A DNA stretch of 64,000 nt. Source: Tubiluchus corallicola. Lineage: Eukaryota > Priapulida > Priapulimorpha > Priapulimorphida > Tubiluchidae. The notes under the pieces are model-generated. The model had not been told where the DNA came from. It saw nothing but the letters and a program-made list of their open reading frames with translations, and ran no database searches. Shown piece by piece: positions 52,601-63,838 of the stretch; the first letter of the stretch is position 1, and the number at the start of each line of letters is the position of its first letter. Position numbers and translations under genes: made by a program. The stretch is from contig JAQGDQ010000008.1 in assembly GCA_030141605.1 (NCBI GenBank), positions 76,501 to 140,500 on the forward strand, given 5' to 3'.

Positions 52601-55600
52601 CTCTTAGTTACACACACAGCATTCACTCCTAATTAACTACATTATAATAAATTCGGATTATTAGCACAAACACTGCGGCCATTCTTTTACTTCCAGTCAT
52701 AAATTTGCAAAAAAAACACTTTTTGTCACTATAAAAACACATATCTTGACAAACATGCCATTTTCTATACGGACGCGATATTTACTGATAAGGAAAAATT
52801 GTTTTATTACTAAGCTTGTTAAATTTGAACTTAAACGCCCTGGAAATGCAACAGAGTGGAGCGGGCTCTAACTTCAATCTGTGTTTTATATAATAAATTT
52901 TTCTTAATTATTGATACATTTGCCAAATAATCATTTCGTCAACTTATCCACAACAAAAAAACTAAATCGACGATGCAAACGAATATTCTTTTAAAATGTC
53001 TTATGCTTCTACAACGTAAAAAGTATTGGTGTAAATCAACTAAGTTAATGAATTAATTGTCAAGTAGTACAGGTCACTTTATGTGAAACCACAGAATTTA
53101 TGTGAAAACTTGCAAAAAGATGTTTTCATAAAAAACTTAAAACACAGTTCCACAGTTTCCAGAAGCTGTCACTATTAAAAATAGGTGTACCAAAATGTGG
53201 ACATGCTCTCTAACATTCTTTGGGATCGCACCGCACAACCTAGTCCAAATTTTATAATTTAGTTGCAATTTTTTAAGCATAATACAAAAGAACAACAAAA
53301 CAAATAAAACACGTAATTTCAATAAAGAAATTATAGCAACACTAACAGTTGACTATAATTTTCATTGCTATAACTTATTGCTAAGCGCACTACGCTCCAG
53401 CCGCATATGTTAAAAACACCAACACATTCTCTGAATTACTTACAGTAACTTTGGGCCAGCCATGATCACAGATATAAAACACTTGGCAATTTGATGGATC
53501 AGCTGCAAATGTGGCGTTTCCAATGCTGGGGTTGCATTCGTCTTCGACTTGTAGAGGCACACCAAATCTCTTCTGAACGGTTCCTGCCAAACCTGAAAAT
53601 GTTCAAAAATAGGTTTTAATCCGTCAGACTTAGAAAAGCATCTGTGTGCAAGTGCGAAAATTTGTGAACAAAAAAGCAACATCTGACCTGATTAGCATAT
53701 GGCTAAGCGACTGAAAGGAAAACTACTGCTAGGCAGCTAGGCGATTTATTCTGTCATACTGTCTCCAGCTTTTTATTATGATGAGGAGATTGTATTCATA
53801 TGCAAGCATGGCTAAGACATACTCCTGATTCTGAGATTCACCTCGGTTCTGGTCGAATCACAGCAATTCAATTGTTGGATTCCGACTTGCAGTATGAATA
53901 ATTATCAATTCAATAATTTTTGTGATTAGTTTGTGTTAAATCTTTAGCATTTTAGCATTGGCGTTTTGTACAAAAACATAACGTTTATTTGACCTAACCA
54001 ACTAAACTTGCTTATAAATTATAAAAATCAAAGCCATTTATGAATGACGTTTTTGTAAATGTGGTTTTTTATGCGCTAAAATTCTCATTTTTAACACCAA
54101 AATTCCCATGAAAAAACATTGCATATGCGCAGGAGAAACCAATACCGTATTAGAAATGCTGCAGCCAGAATATTATGATCTTACTAAATACTGCACGCCT
54201 GACACTGCAGACACAAAACAACCCGAGTTTTCCAAAAATAAATTTTACAGGTGGTGGCGAAAGCCTTATGGCGTCTTACTGACCCATATCCCCGCCTTTG
54301 TCTATAATAATAAATCATAGTCATAATTGCACGGTATTTACATTGTCTTCTAATGACCAAGAAAGGTGCAATAATCATAACAAACACCATGTGTATGCAT
54401 TGCTCTCAACTAGCCACAGTGCAATACAATTCTTCCATTCTGGTGGTACTGGGAAGGTCTAGGGCTATGTTATGCTAATGCAGCTAGGTTGTGTAAAGTA
54501 AAAGCAAGAGAGTTGATTTCCGCACGTCTACGCAAAAATCAATAACTCAATTCGAAATTTTTAGAATATGTAAGAATATGATATTGCGCATTCACAACAG
54601 ATCAAATTGAAACTGAGACATCAAGCTCCATTAAGCATTTGACCCTACAGAAACGAATGGTGTCGACGGGCTTAAATTTTACACTTGTAAAAGGTGCAAA
54701 CGAACTTCATATATTTTCTTTTACTGTTGCTTCCCAAATTTTTACCCTGGACATTGAATTTCTTAACCGTAGAGTAGCTGGCAACAAACCTAGTTTTTTC
54801 TCGGGCCCCTTGTCTGTTGTTTTTTGCCAGAAAATCGTTTCCTATTAACTACAACGTCATTAACTACAACGTCACCTGTTTTAAAAGAATATTGCCAAAT
54901 ATTTCCTGTCACTAAAAATTAGTAATGTAATTTCCATTTTTCTGTTTTCACTTACCTAGTGTAACCCTGTCTCGAATGATCACTGGCCTTGTTTGTTGAG
55001 ATTTGTATAAAAATATTCAAATACGCGTTAAAAAGCAAGCCAGTGAGTTGCTTAGCTTTCATAAGATAAAACTTGATAGAAACTACGCGAGACGCGTAAC
55101 CAGTTATGCATGGAAATTTTCTACACAAATAAGGACGATAAAACTGGATATTTGCCAGGCCAGATGGGAAAATATAAGTCTGTTTAAATTGCCCATTAAA
55201 TATTTTCTAACTAACGCTAACTTTTTTACCTATTTTTTGTACAATTTGGCACACAGCTGTCAAGATCCAACGTCTAACAACATAACCAACGTTGACGTTT
55301 ATGGCGTGAGTAATACCTGGCCATTATCAAAGCAAAGCTTTAAGATGAGCATGTACGAACAGCAGGGTTGTCTTACCTACCATAGGGCCTGTGAGATAAA
55401 CAGCATGATTCTATAGGACAAATGAACAGAGTATTGAAGGTGTTCACCCCATCCTCTTACAGGCCAGCCTCTTGAAGGTTACTCGGTTATTTAGCTATTT
55501 ACCTATCTTCAATACATCTATACGTACGTATTGATGCATCTATGATGCACGTATTGGTATGTGTACATGTACTTGTAGTGTAAAATGATGTACTTGAAAC

Positions 55601-56408
55601 AGAACAGAATGAAAGAAATAAAACTATTTATAAGAAAAAGCAAACATCTATCAGGGAAGTAGGCTTCTCAAAATCGTAGGCCACGCAAAATGGTCTTTCT
55701 GGCTCACCCTCAAGATCTATCCTGGCATGTACACAAAATGGTCACCGATGATTTCAGCGAAAATTATTAAGTAAGAAATAACAATGAAATCAGTATATGG
55801 AGCCATGCAGCGGTATCCAAGTGGACTTAATTTTCTATAATAAAATTACTTTGTTTAATCGCATTTTTAAAATATGCATTAGTAATTGCACGTCGTCAAA
55901 TGGAAAAGCACAATAAGTGGGATACTGTGCAATTTCAGAACTAATTTGTAGACTATTTTAAAAATCATGCGCTATTTTGTAATTACACAGCTGTACTATT
56001 GATTAATATCGCACAAATAGTTATTAAATATTTATAATCCCAATTTCGAGATTATTTGTTGTTGATGGACTGATACCTTAGATAGTGAATTTTAAATTAA
56101 ACTCCAAAATCAAAAAAGGAAACGTGAAACATGATAAAATACCATGACAAACAAATTTTTAATTCCTATCTGTTTTGTTTTAATCCAAAAGTAACACTTG
56201 TATAATATTCACTTTCACAAAATTTGTATTGGTTGGCTAATGAGGCAACGTCTAAAAAAACACCTACATTACTAGATTATCCAATATCAGCTAATTATTC
56301 ATGCTAAAAATTTAAATATCAAATTCACTCACCAATGCCCGCGAGCGTTAACAATATAAACACTTTCATTATGCAGATTGAGTTCCGCACAATTCCACTT
56401 TTGCTCAT
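49684..56408 (-). CDS. chitin deacetylase-like protein, class I architecture, catalytically degenerate
   Basis: A secreted 537-aa protein in five exons (transcript order): 56408-56333, 53592-53444, 52033-51892, 51529-51100 and 50500-49684; all phases agree. The signal peptide is MKVFILLTLAGIGLAG (14-29; the second Met may be the true start). A CBM14/peritrophin-A chitin-binding domain has Cys 45, 61, 67, 77, 93 and 104. An LDL receptor class A module covers 127-159 and ends CSDGSDEIDC. The polysaccharide deacetylase (CE4) domain runs from about 180, and the tail ends RYPWVDNPEGRI. Order and length match insect CDA1/CDA2 (serpentine/vermiform), which deacetylate chitin in apical matrix. Here motif 1 (normally TFDDA) is TWESA at 196-200. 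Motif 2 (normally HSxxH) is LSISK at 263-267. The motif 5 His position is R425, though H423 is near. Motif 3 RAPF (309-312) and the FPGVWEVP segment remain. Known CE4 enzymes use the lost Asp-His-His as metal ligands, so chitin binding without deacetylation is inferred. Confidence 0.95.
50501..51099. other. deacetylase-like gene intron 4, no feature seen
   Basis: A 599-bp AT-rich intron. A 104-codon plus-strand frame (50736-51050) is not supported by any domain. Confidence 0.6.
51530..51891. other. deacetylase-like gene intron 3, no feature seen
   Basis: A 362-bp AT-rich intron with a small (TA) patch near 51825-51835. Confidence 0.7.
52034..53443. other. deacetylase-like gene intron 2, no feature seen
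   Basis: A 1.4-kb AT-rich intron separating the two halves of the chitin-binding domain. No repeat or gene is recognised. Confidence 0.6.
53593..56332. other. deacetylase-like gene intron 1, one unexplained frame
   Basis: A 2.7-kb intron. A plus-strand ATG frame of 137 codons (55003-55416) is rather long for AT-rich non-coding DNA and is not a simple repeat, but I recognise no domain and see no splice or promoter context. Confidence 0.45.
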
Positions 56409-56742
56409 CCATAGTTACTGCTAATTCTTATATATACGACTGGCTTGACCCACTAAGACAATAATATTACCCTCCCCACTGTTAAACCAAGTTATCGGCT
56501 TGAAACCGCGCCCATGTTTGAAACGTCATTGAATTCGAACAGCTGATTGGCGCGTTCCCACCGGACCGGCAGAGCCATAAATTCATTATTTTCGCGGGAA
56601 TTATAGCCTGTAATTAGGCCCACACAATACAGTCAGTTCAATCATAATTATAGAGGAGTGCAAACTTTTCATTGCAAAACCAACGACGACCTGAACGGTT
56701 CCTAAATTTCGATTAGCATCCATGCATAAAAATGGATGACTT
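56409..56742. promoter_or_regulatory. probable bidirectional promoter
   Basis: A 334-bp gap separates the divergent start codons of the deacetylase-like gene (-) and the small secreted-protein exon (+). It contains an inverted CCAAT box (GATTGG, 56545-56550) running into GGCGCG, a perfect E2F-type site TTTCGCGGGAA (56590-56600), a minus-strand TATA (TATATATAAG, about 56428-56438) and, on the plus side, CATAAATTC near 56576 and an initiator-like CAGTCAGTT near 56630. Local CpG content is higher than in the surroundings. Confidence 0.55.
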
Positions 56743-56883
56743 ATGGCACTCAATGGACAATGTAGGACAATGCAGTTCTTTTTGCTTACACTTTTACTTA
56801 CGTTCTTAGGTGGTCAGACAAGTCCTAATTATGATTGTTCTACTTTCAGACGATGGTATTGTTTGTTTTACTCTAATGAGGTG
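56743..56883 (+). CDS. first coding exon of an unrecognised secreted protein (partial)
   Basis: 47 codons from ATG to a strong donor, GAGGTG followed by GTAAGT (56884). An internal in-frame Met (56770) begins MQFFLLTLLLTFLGGQTS, a convincing signal peptide. The mature part starts PNYDCSTFRRWYCLFYSNEV, with two cysteines. The exon ends in phase 0. An out-of-frame upstream ATG at 56732 opens a 25-codon frame that overlaps this start. Downstream exons could not be identified. Two acceptor-like sites (about 58430 and 58662) lead only to short tails that soon stop. No family is recognised. It shares its promoter region with the deacetylase-like gene. Confidence 0.5.
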
Positions 56884-57674
56884 GTAAGTAGCCTGAGCTT
56901 TCGCACTGTGGGTTAGATTAGATCGCAAACGATGTTTGCATTATCAAAATGCGCGGTATTCCCAAGAGAAAGAAACAGTAAGCTTTGTGTTAAATGCATT
57001 TTTGTATGCATTACGTGTCTGTAACTTTTTACCCGTGTTAAGATGGAACGCATAAGGTAAATTACTGTTATTAGGCCACGTGCAGGTAACAGTTACATTG
57101 AATTTTAATTCGCGTTTCTACTGTGAAACAAGATGCCAGTAATTTGGAATCTGGCAAAGTAACGACAATGATGATGTATTAATTTATGTTATTTAAGCAA
57201 TTAGTAAACTGCTTAATAAATCATATGGCATGACAGAAACAAAGTACCTGTCACCAATAAGGTATTATTGAGCTTCTGTGCTATTTTTCTGTGATAATTT
57301 TTATAATAATCGAATTGATAGTTAAAAAGTTCACAGTGATACATCTTTTACTTCTGTTTTCAAAGAAGATCCATTGTTTCCACCTAACTTTAAGAATTTT
57401 GCTGGCTCTACTTTATACACATGTAGTGCGAGTCGGTGATGCGACTGTGACTGTAAATGTTCTGAATGAATATAAAAGACATACATTAATAAGGTCGTAG
57501 CCTGCTTGTATCTCAGCACTATGGAAAAACCCTCCGTTGTTTTATCGTGAGTCTTCTATCAGAAAAGTTAACTTGTACTTTGGTAATGCAGCTTTAACAG
57601 TCACTGACAATTTTGTAGTCACTATTAATATTACGATATTATGACAATTTCCATTTTTAAGACAAAAATAAACA
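56884..57674. other. no further exon recognised
   Basis: AT-rich DNA, presumably intronic to the small secreted gene if that gene is real. Confidence 0.4.
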
Positions 57675-57800
57675 TTTTGCTATTAATTCTACTATTGCTG
57701 GTGCTGTTGTTGTTGCTGTTGCTGTTGCTGCTACTGCTTTTGCTGCTGTTGTTGCTGCTGTTACTGTCGTTGTTGTTGTTGCTGCTGTGCTGCTACTTGT
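57675..57800. repeat. TGC/TTG trinucleotide tract
   Basis: Interrupted (TGC)/(TTG) units of about 125 bp with further CTG words to 57845. The poly-Leu frame over it is a repeat translation. Confidence 0.9.
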
Positions 57801-60800
57801 GTTGCTACTGCAGGTACTACGGCTGCTGCTGCTTCTGCTACTATTCTCACAAAAGTCGCGAACACAAGTCGATTATTCATAATACCCAGATCATATAAAC
57901 AAAAAAGTGTCAGATAATTGAAAATCTATATTTGCATGCACACAGAAAACCAAATCTGGTCATGCTCTTACGTTTTACCTGTTAGCTAAGGGTCAATATT
58001 CGCAATTTTCTGGCCCTCATTTTGACGCGCCCAATGTAAAAACTCATCTGCACCCCCTCGTCCGCTAAAAAGCTGCCCTTTTATAATTAAGTTGTTACAT
58101 CGTTTTGTAGTATTACGACTAACTTTCGTTTCAACACTTTTACCTGAATTGATTAAACTATTGGCATTCACAAAGTTAACTGTACGTATTAGTTTTGTCT
58201 CTTGCGTTGTCAAATCTGCCCTAAATAGTGCGTATTAGCAAACAAGCACCATATTTATTGCTACTTAATTCTCTAACTTGCTAGCTTTAGCCGAGTAAAA
58301 CGGCTTTTAAATTATTTACGTTAATTTTAAACGTAATTATGCCTGCATTAGTGCTCTTTAAGCTTCTATCAGATTTGTGTTTAAAAAGCATTAGCAACTG
58401 TTTGAGTTTTTCTGACCAAATTTTGCAGATGCTAAACGTTCGTTTTTGACTAACGGACTATTGGAAACTAAGCCTATGACGTTGGATAAAAAGGACATGA
58501 TAAGAAGTTAGGATAAGACCTATTTATTTGTCTGTTTTAGTGCTATCAGTAGTAAGAACTCATAGAAGACATTCAGATATCTGTATCAGATAATAGAGCT
58601 GGTAATAAAAGATATACCTTGTTGATAACCCTTTTTGTAACATTTTGGAATTAATTTTCAGTGTTTTTTGAACGAGTATGTCTAGAGCTTACTGCGCAAG
58701 TTAGCTTGCTCCTTTTGTAATGTGGCTTTAACAGTGTGTGTTCATTTCTGCAAAATTGGTTGATTGTATTATGACTATTTCTATGTTAAGATAAAATGAG
58801 AATTTTCAATGCTGGTGCTGCTATTGCTGCTGCCACCGCCACCGCCACCCCGCCGCCAATACTTTAAATACTGCTTTTGCTACTGTTGCTGCTGCAAGCA
58901 GGTAATTAGCCACGAGTGATACAGGCAAGTATTTGCAAGTCGATAATGCACCGGAACACCGGAATGCACCAGGACACCAGGGGCGCCGAGTCAGGGGATC
59001 AGCAACTGTTGAAACAATCACTTAAAGTTAATTTGCACTGGCGACCTCGTGTTACAGTTCGTCACAACGTCAATCAGCTTTCAGTTTCGTTAAAATTATC
59101 AGTGAAAGCTGTGTTCACACTCTGGATTACGATTAACTCAGTTACTATACTTGGTTGCTACACAACACTTTTCACTGGAGAAAGTCAAAGAACTACTTCG
59201 TGCCTAATCTTCCTGTTGTTAACAGCCTTCCACCATTTAGACTGATTTCTACTTGTCAAACTGAAAAGATTGTAGTTAGCAAATATGATTAACCTGTTGT
59301 TACGCGTTTATTTGTTTAGCAGTGGTAATTATTGGCGTTATTATGCAAAAAACTCGGTCAGATGTTTATTAGGATTATCCTTTCGGATAGGTGCAGTAGC
59401 CCAGCACGTTACATGGATCCTAAAATTGGAATGTATGAAGTCACGAAATGAGTTTTTATTTTCATTCTATTCCTCACCTAGAAAAGGGCACCATATAAAA
59501 TTATGTGGCAATGATTTCAACTTAATTTTTACGTTAGCTTCAGATTAGGTTACAGTTTTGTTTCAAAAAATGCTTACAGTGTCCAAAAGTCTTGTATGGC
59601 TTGCTAGTACTGCATTTACTTGCGTTTTCATCAAATGCAACAAACAGTTTATAAAAAATCGTGAGAAAAAATCAGTGTCCGTTTAATGTATCTTGACGCC
59701 CTGGGCAAAAAGTATTTTTAGTGCCGCCTCCACGGTCAATTAACTTCCTCCACGGTCCTCAATACACCCTCAAAACTGAATTTTCGTTGTATATAATAAA
59801 GTATAATAGCCTGTGTGTTAGGCTTATACACGTATTATAGGATATTAATTAAATGCAATAATCATTTCCGACTTTACATAAATATTATTATTACATTATT
59901 AATAATAATCATTTAAAAAGTATTAAAACTTCAACTGTTTTTCCATATATATGAATCTCTTTTTCCACCCGTCTCATTAGTTTCATCATCGTGACATATA
60001 TAATTTGGTCTGGTTGCAAATGTTTCATTTCGTATTTATTTCATATTTATTTCATATTTAGTGTCTTCAAACAGATATATATACAATAAATTACATACTA
60101 ATTACAATCCAACAGTAAAATATACAGACACTACAAATACACAGTACAAACTACATATAAACAACATACATAGGCGGCAAATTATAAAAAAGAAGCAGCC
60201 TATGATAATTATAATGCAAACATACCATGGTTGTATTAGTTACATGTACTTGCTTTTGCACCGTGTAACACGTTAGTAATTAAGAGCAGAGACTCAAACA
60301 ATAGTTAATTAATAGGCCATGGGACATTCATTACCCAGTGTCATGTCTACGGAATGGTTTTTGGAGAAAATTTGTTGTCAGTTTTACAATTTCTATATCA
60401 TTACTAATCATGAGAAAAACAAATTTATTTATATCATATTACAGCAACTTTTCTTGGCTTATGATATCTCCTTTTTTCAACTTACTGTGAATGGGAGCTA
60501 AATCTAAGTTTGGTGTATTTATTTACAGCATATTTATTGAGACCAAAAAAGGTAATAGTTGTATAACTGAAAGTGCGTTTTAAAAATTCTATAGCATCGT
60601 AATTTGGTTTGATTGCCAATTATTGCTATTGTAGATATAATTTTTCCAGAATTGTACCTAATCATTCTTTATACTTTCATCCAATTTCTTGAGAAAGCAT
60701 TTACGAAAAACGACAAAAGTACCCTGGTTTTCCCAAATATGAATGAAGCCATGTGTGTGTAATATTTCTTTTACATAGCTAACCCAACAGTGAGAACTGA

Positions 60801-61589
60801 TAGTCATAAGTTTATTTTCTTCGTATGATTGATAAAATATTGTAACTGTCTACAATTACAATAATAATTTTATGTAACCAGTAATTAACAACGCTTCTTA
60901 TCATTTTGATTAATAAGCAAACACGCAAATCTTTTTGCTGTTCGATGTTCACCAGCAACCGTTTCACCAGCAAGAGTGTTAGTCTCTTGAAGGCTACAAC
61001 TCTTACTGGTTTATCTGCGATAATTAAGATTTTGCAACAGAAAAATCTTCTTGCCAGACAAATGCTTTTTAGTAATAGGAGTAGTTACAATAGAGAAAGG
61101 GCAATTCCTTAGCAAGTTGTGTCTATTTTGCTGTTATCATTTAAACCTAGAAAAATATAACAAAAAATTTGCAAAAAAACTGTTTATAAAGAATAAGGTT
61201 ATTTTATACTATTGTCCTGTAGAAATTTTCAAGTGTGGTGGTAGCCGCCATTTGCTTCAAAGTTACAATGTTACTGGTAAACTTCGTGAATTTTTGTAAG
61301 TGCATAGAGGTTTTCCATAAGCGCACCAACTATCAGCGTTACAACATAGCTAACGCTCACACAAAAATATCTAAAAATTAGCTACCTAATTTTTTGTAAA
61401 AATTAACATACTGTTCCGGGGCTGATTTTCGCCCAGTTTTGCGTTCAAACTTTTTCACTCACTCAAGGACACAGATATGCGGCCTGTACGTTATTTCGAG
61501 TCGCGTTAAAGTAAAACACCCCTATAAATTTAAAATGTACTAATCTTACTTGAATCGAACTTATAAATCCCGCGTTCTGATGGGCTAAA
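57801..61589. other. no supported gene
   Basis: AT-rich DNA. A (TGC)/(CACCGC) patch lies at about 58812-58855 and a short 11-12-bp tandem (CACCGGAA/CACCAGGA) at about 58948-58982. Frames at 58916-59245, 59285-59548, 60061-60276 and 60906-61112 show no domain, signal peptide or splice context that I trust. Confidence 0.4.
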
Positions 61590-61919
61590 AATTTGAATAT
61601 CCACCTATTTTCATCTGCAAGGTCTATAAATACAAGTTGCTGGTGTTTGCAACGCCAAACAAGCCTACACCCGTCCTCCCAGGACTTGTTTTCCAACTGT
61701 TTCGGCATGATGTGAGGGAGTGGTGAGCCCTCAAGGGTAGATTAGCTTTCTGTGTTTTTTTATGTTTAGCCAGCTATTTGTTTCGCTTATGAGAAGAACA
61801 CTCCATTTAGCAGTAACATTTTAATTTTGAAATCTCGAACCGCCCACCGATAGCACTAGTTCAAAACGTCCAGGGGTAATTACTAAGATACTGGCGGCGA
61901 GAACCCGACGGAGGAACGC
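61590..61919 (+). mobile_element. 5' LTR (decayed) of a Ty3/gypsy-type element
   Basis: The segment from about 61590 to 61715 is repeated at 63839-64000, including the phrases TCTATAAATAC, GCTGGTGTTTGCAACGCC and CAACTGTTTCGGCATGATGT. TCTATAAATA is a plausible LTR TATA box. Relative to the downstream copy it lacks about 30 bp after the TATA region. The right boundary is set by the primer-binding site at 61920; the left boundary is uncertain. Confidence 0.75.
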
Positions 61920-61937
61920 TGGTGTCAGAAGTGGGAT
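61920..61937 (+). other. retroelement primer-binding site (tRNA-Leu-like)
   Basis: TGGTGTCAGAAGTGGGAT directly follows the LTR. It is complementary to the 3' end expected for an animal tRNA-Leu (CCA tail, then acceptor and T-arm sequence). tRNA-Leu priming has been described for some Ty3/gypsy elements of invertebrates. Confidence 0.7.
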
Positions 61938-62045
61938 AGGGTAGGATCATCGAATGTTCCTGCTGGTGTTTCTGGAGTTTTGTCTAGTTCTCGTTGGATG
62001 ATCTTTGTTGGATGTTGAATTTCTCAGGCGCTTTCAGATTCTTTC

Positions 62046-63440
62046 ATGCATCGTGAACCAGAGGCATTTGAGCCATATGACACTCTCGTCAAGAAACCTG
62101 TTTCGGTTTCTTCACCACCACCCCACCCCCGCCCCACTGGTACAGATACTTTCAGTAGCTCAGGCTCCGCGCTTCCCCTGTGTGAAAATTCAAGGAGTGA
62201 ACCCTCTTTTTGCTGCGCCTGGTGTTGCATTCCTCACATTCGTTTTGATAACCACCCAAGCATCTACGGTGGTTCATCAGCCCCATCACCCCCATCCTAT
62301 GAAGTTGTAAGTAATCGCGACAAGTCTAATCTCTCCCCTTTTACTTGTTCAGATTACGCGCTCAAAATGTAGCTGGTCACCCTACTGGAAGTTCTACAAC
62401 CCGACTTGGTGATGATGCTTTTCATTCTTTGCCCCTTTTTAACGGCGAAACCTCCAACTGGAAAAGCTATGAGGCCCAATTTCAATTATTAAAAACCGCT
62501 AATTTTTGAAATGACATTGAAGCTGGCACTCGCTTAACGCTTAAACTTAAATGTAGCGCCATTGGTGTAATTCCATCTGCTCAGCTTTCTAGCTACTCAG
62601 TTTTCAGCAGCACTCAAACGACATTACGGTACACCGCCCTGGCGAAGACTTAACGACAGTATGCTGAACAACTACGTGGCCTTTACCACCTTGCTTATCC
62701 ACAAGTTGACACTGAAACTGCTGAACCGCAACTTGTTCCCAAATTTGTCTGTGGATTGCTTGATACTGAGTTAGCCATTTGCGTGCAACAAAGTACTCCC
62801 ACTAACCTAGCCAGTGCCCTAGCTACAGCTGTGACCGTAGAATCAATACGCTCTTCTGCTCGAGGACGAACTTCCCCTGGTTCAGCACCCCCTACTGACA
62901 AGAACACTGCAGCTAAAGCTCAGCAGCCCCACCTCAGTAATTTTTTCTCAAAATGTTCCTGCTTCCAGATGGAATTCACCTTCAAAACTGAGAACAACAG
63001 ACTATAGGTGTTTTACTCAGCCTCTGTTAGGTTCTCGCCCTTCAATGCCCTTTACTGGCGTTTCTTATAAACAACTTCCTTGTTTTAGATCCGACGGTCT
63101 AGGGCACTTTGCACGTGAATGTCCATCACCATCTTCTACCCATACCAATACAGAAACACTTGTGTTTTTCTGCAGTCGTAATGAACGTTCCTGAAATCGT
63201 TTTAGTGCGACAAACAAACAGCCTGCACCTCGCTTTCCAAACAACTTGACTTCTGCTAGGAATAGATACTCGTCTTCACAAGAATCTTTTTATGTTAGCC
63301 CTCATGGCGCGTGTCGTCCGTTTCGTAAATTTCCGCATAATGTACGGCCACTCTGTGTTAGCAGTAATGAAACAAAAAAACCAGTTCTGTTAGAAATGTT
63401 CGTGTAAAACAGCACTTAAGAAATTCAGCTGCTAGCACGA
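62046..63440 (+). pseudogene. broken gag region of a Ty3/gypsy-type element
   Basis: Frames starting at the ATG at 62046 are broken by frameshifts and stops. A capsid-like stretch near 62430-62500 includes the words PLFNGETSNWKSYEAQF. A further stretch (about 62690-62990) includes LVPKFVCGLLDTELA. A nucleocapsid zinc knuckle lies near 63080-63120 with C, H and C retained (GHFAREC), but the second Cys of the CCHC pattern reads as Ser. The element is inactive. Confidence 0.75.
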
Positions 63441-63509
63441 CGGTATCTACCCGATGTTCAAAAATTCACACAAAACAGCATGTTAATGCTTAGGTGAATA
63501 ACAACAACC

Positions 63510-63838
63510 AGAAAGGCACACTTGGCACAATGTTCGGACAAGAGTTGAGGCTTCCTGTTGAGGGCCCCTTCTAATTTTGACTGCCCTAATTTTGCTGGGT
63601 ATATAAAAACTTTAGAAAATCAACTTCATCACGTACATCATTTTATATGTCAAAACTTGCATCTTACTGGTGAAAATATGCGCCGTGGTTATGATGTATG
63701 AGTTTATGTTATGACGTTTGATTACTTTTGCTCCTGGAGAAAAGATCTGGTTCTTTAACCTCCAGAGAAAGGTCGGTAAGAGTCCCAAACGCCAGTCGGA
63801 CTAGCAAGGTCCATATGATGTTGTTTCCAAACTTTCTG
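63510..63838 (+). pseudogene. integrase C-terminal remnant (GPY/F module) of the same element
   Basis: A phrase MFGQELRLPVEGPF near 63530-63572 resembles the end of the integrase core region. GKSPKRQSD, a stop, then QGPYDVVSKLS (about 63771-63836) resembles the GPY/F module that ends many Ty3/gypsy integrases. Protease, reverse transcriptase, RNase H and most of integrase are missing between gag and this point, so the element carries a large internal deletion. Confidence 0.7.

Noticed and set aside
55003-55416. 137-codon plus-strand frame in the deacetylase-like gene intron
   Set aside because: Not a simple repeat, but no recognisable domain, splice sites or promoter. Not called as a gene, though transcript data could change this.
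58430-58693. Two acceptor-like sites giving short tails as possible last exons of the small secreted gene
   Set aside because: Each frame stops within about eight codons and nothing distinguishes them from chance acceptors.
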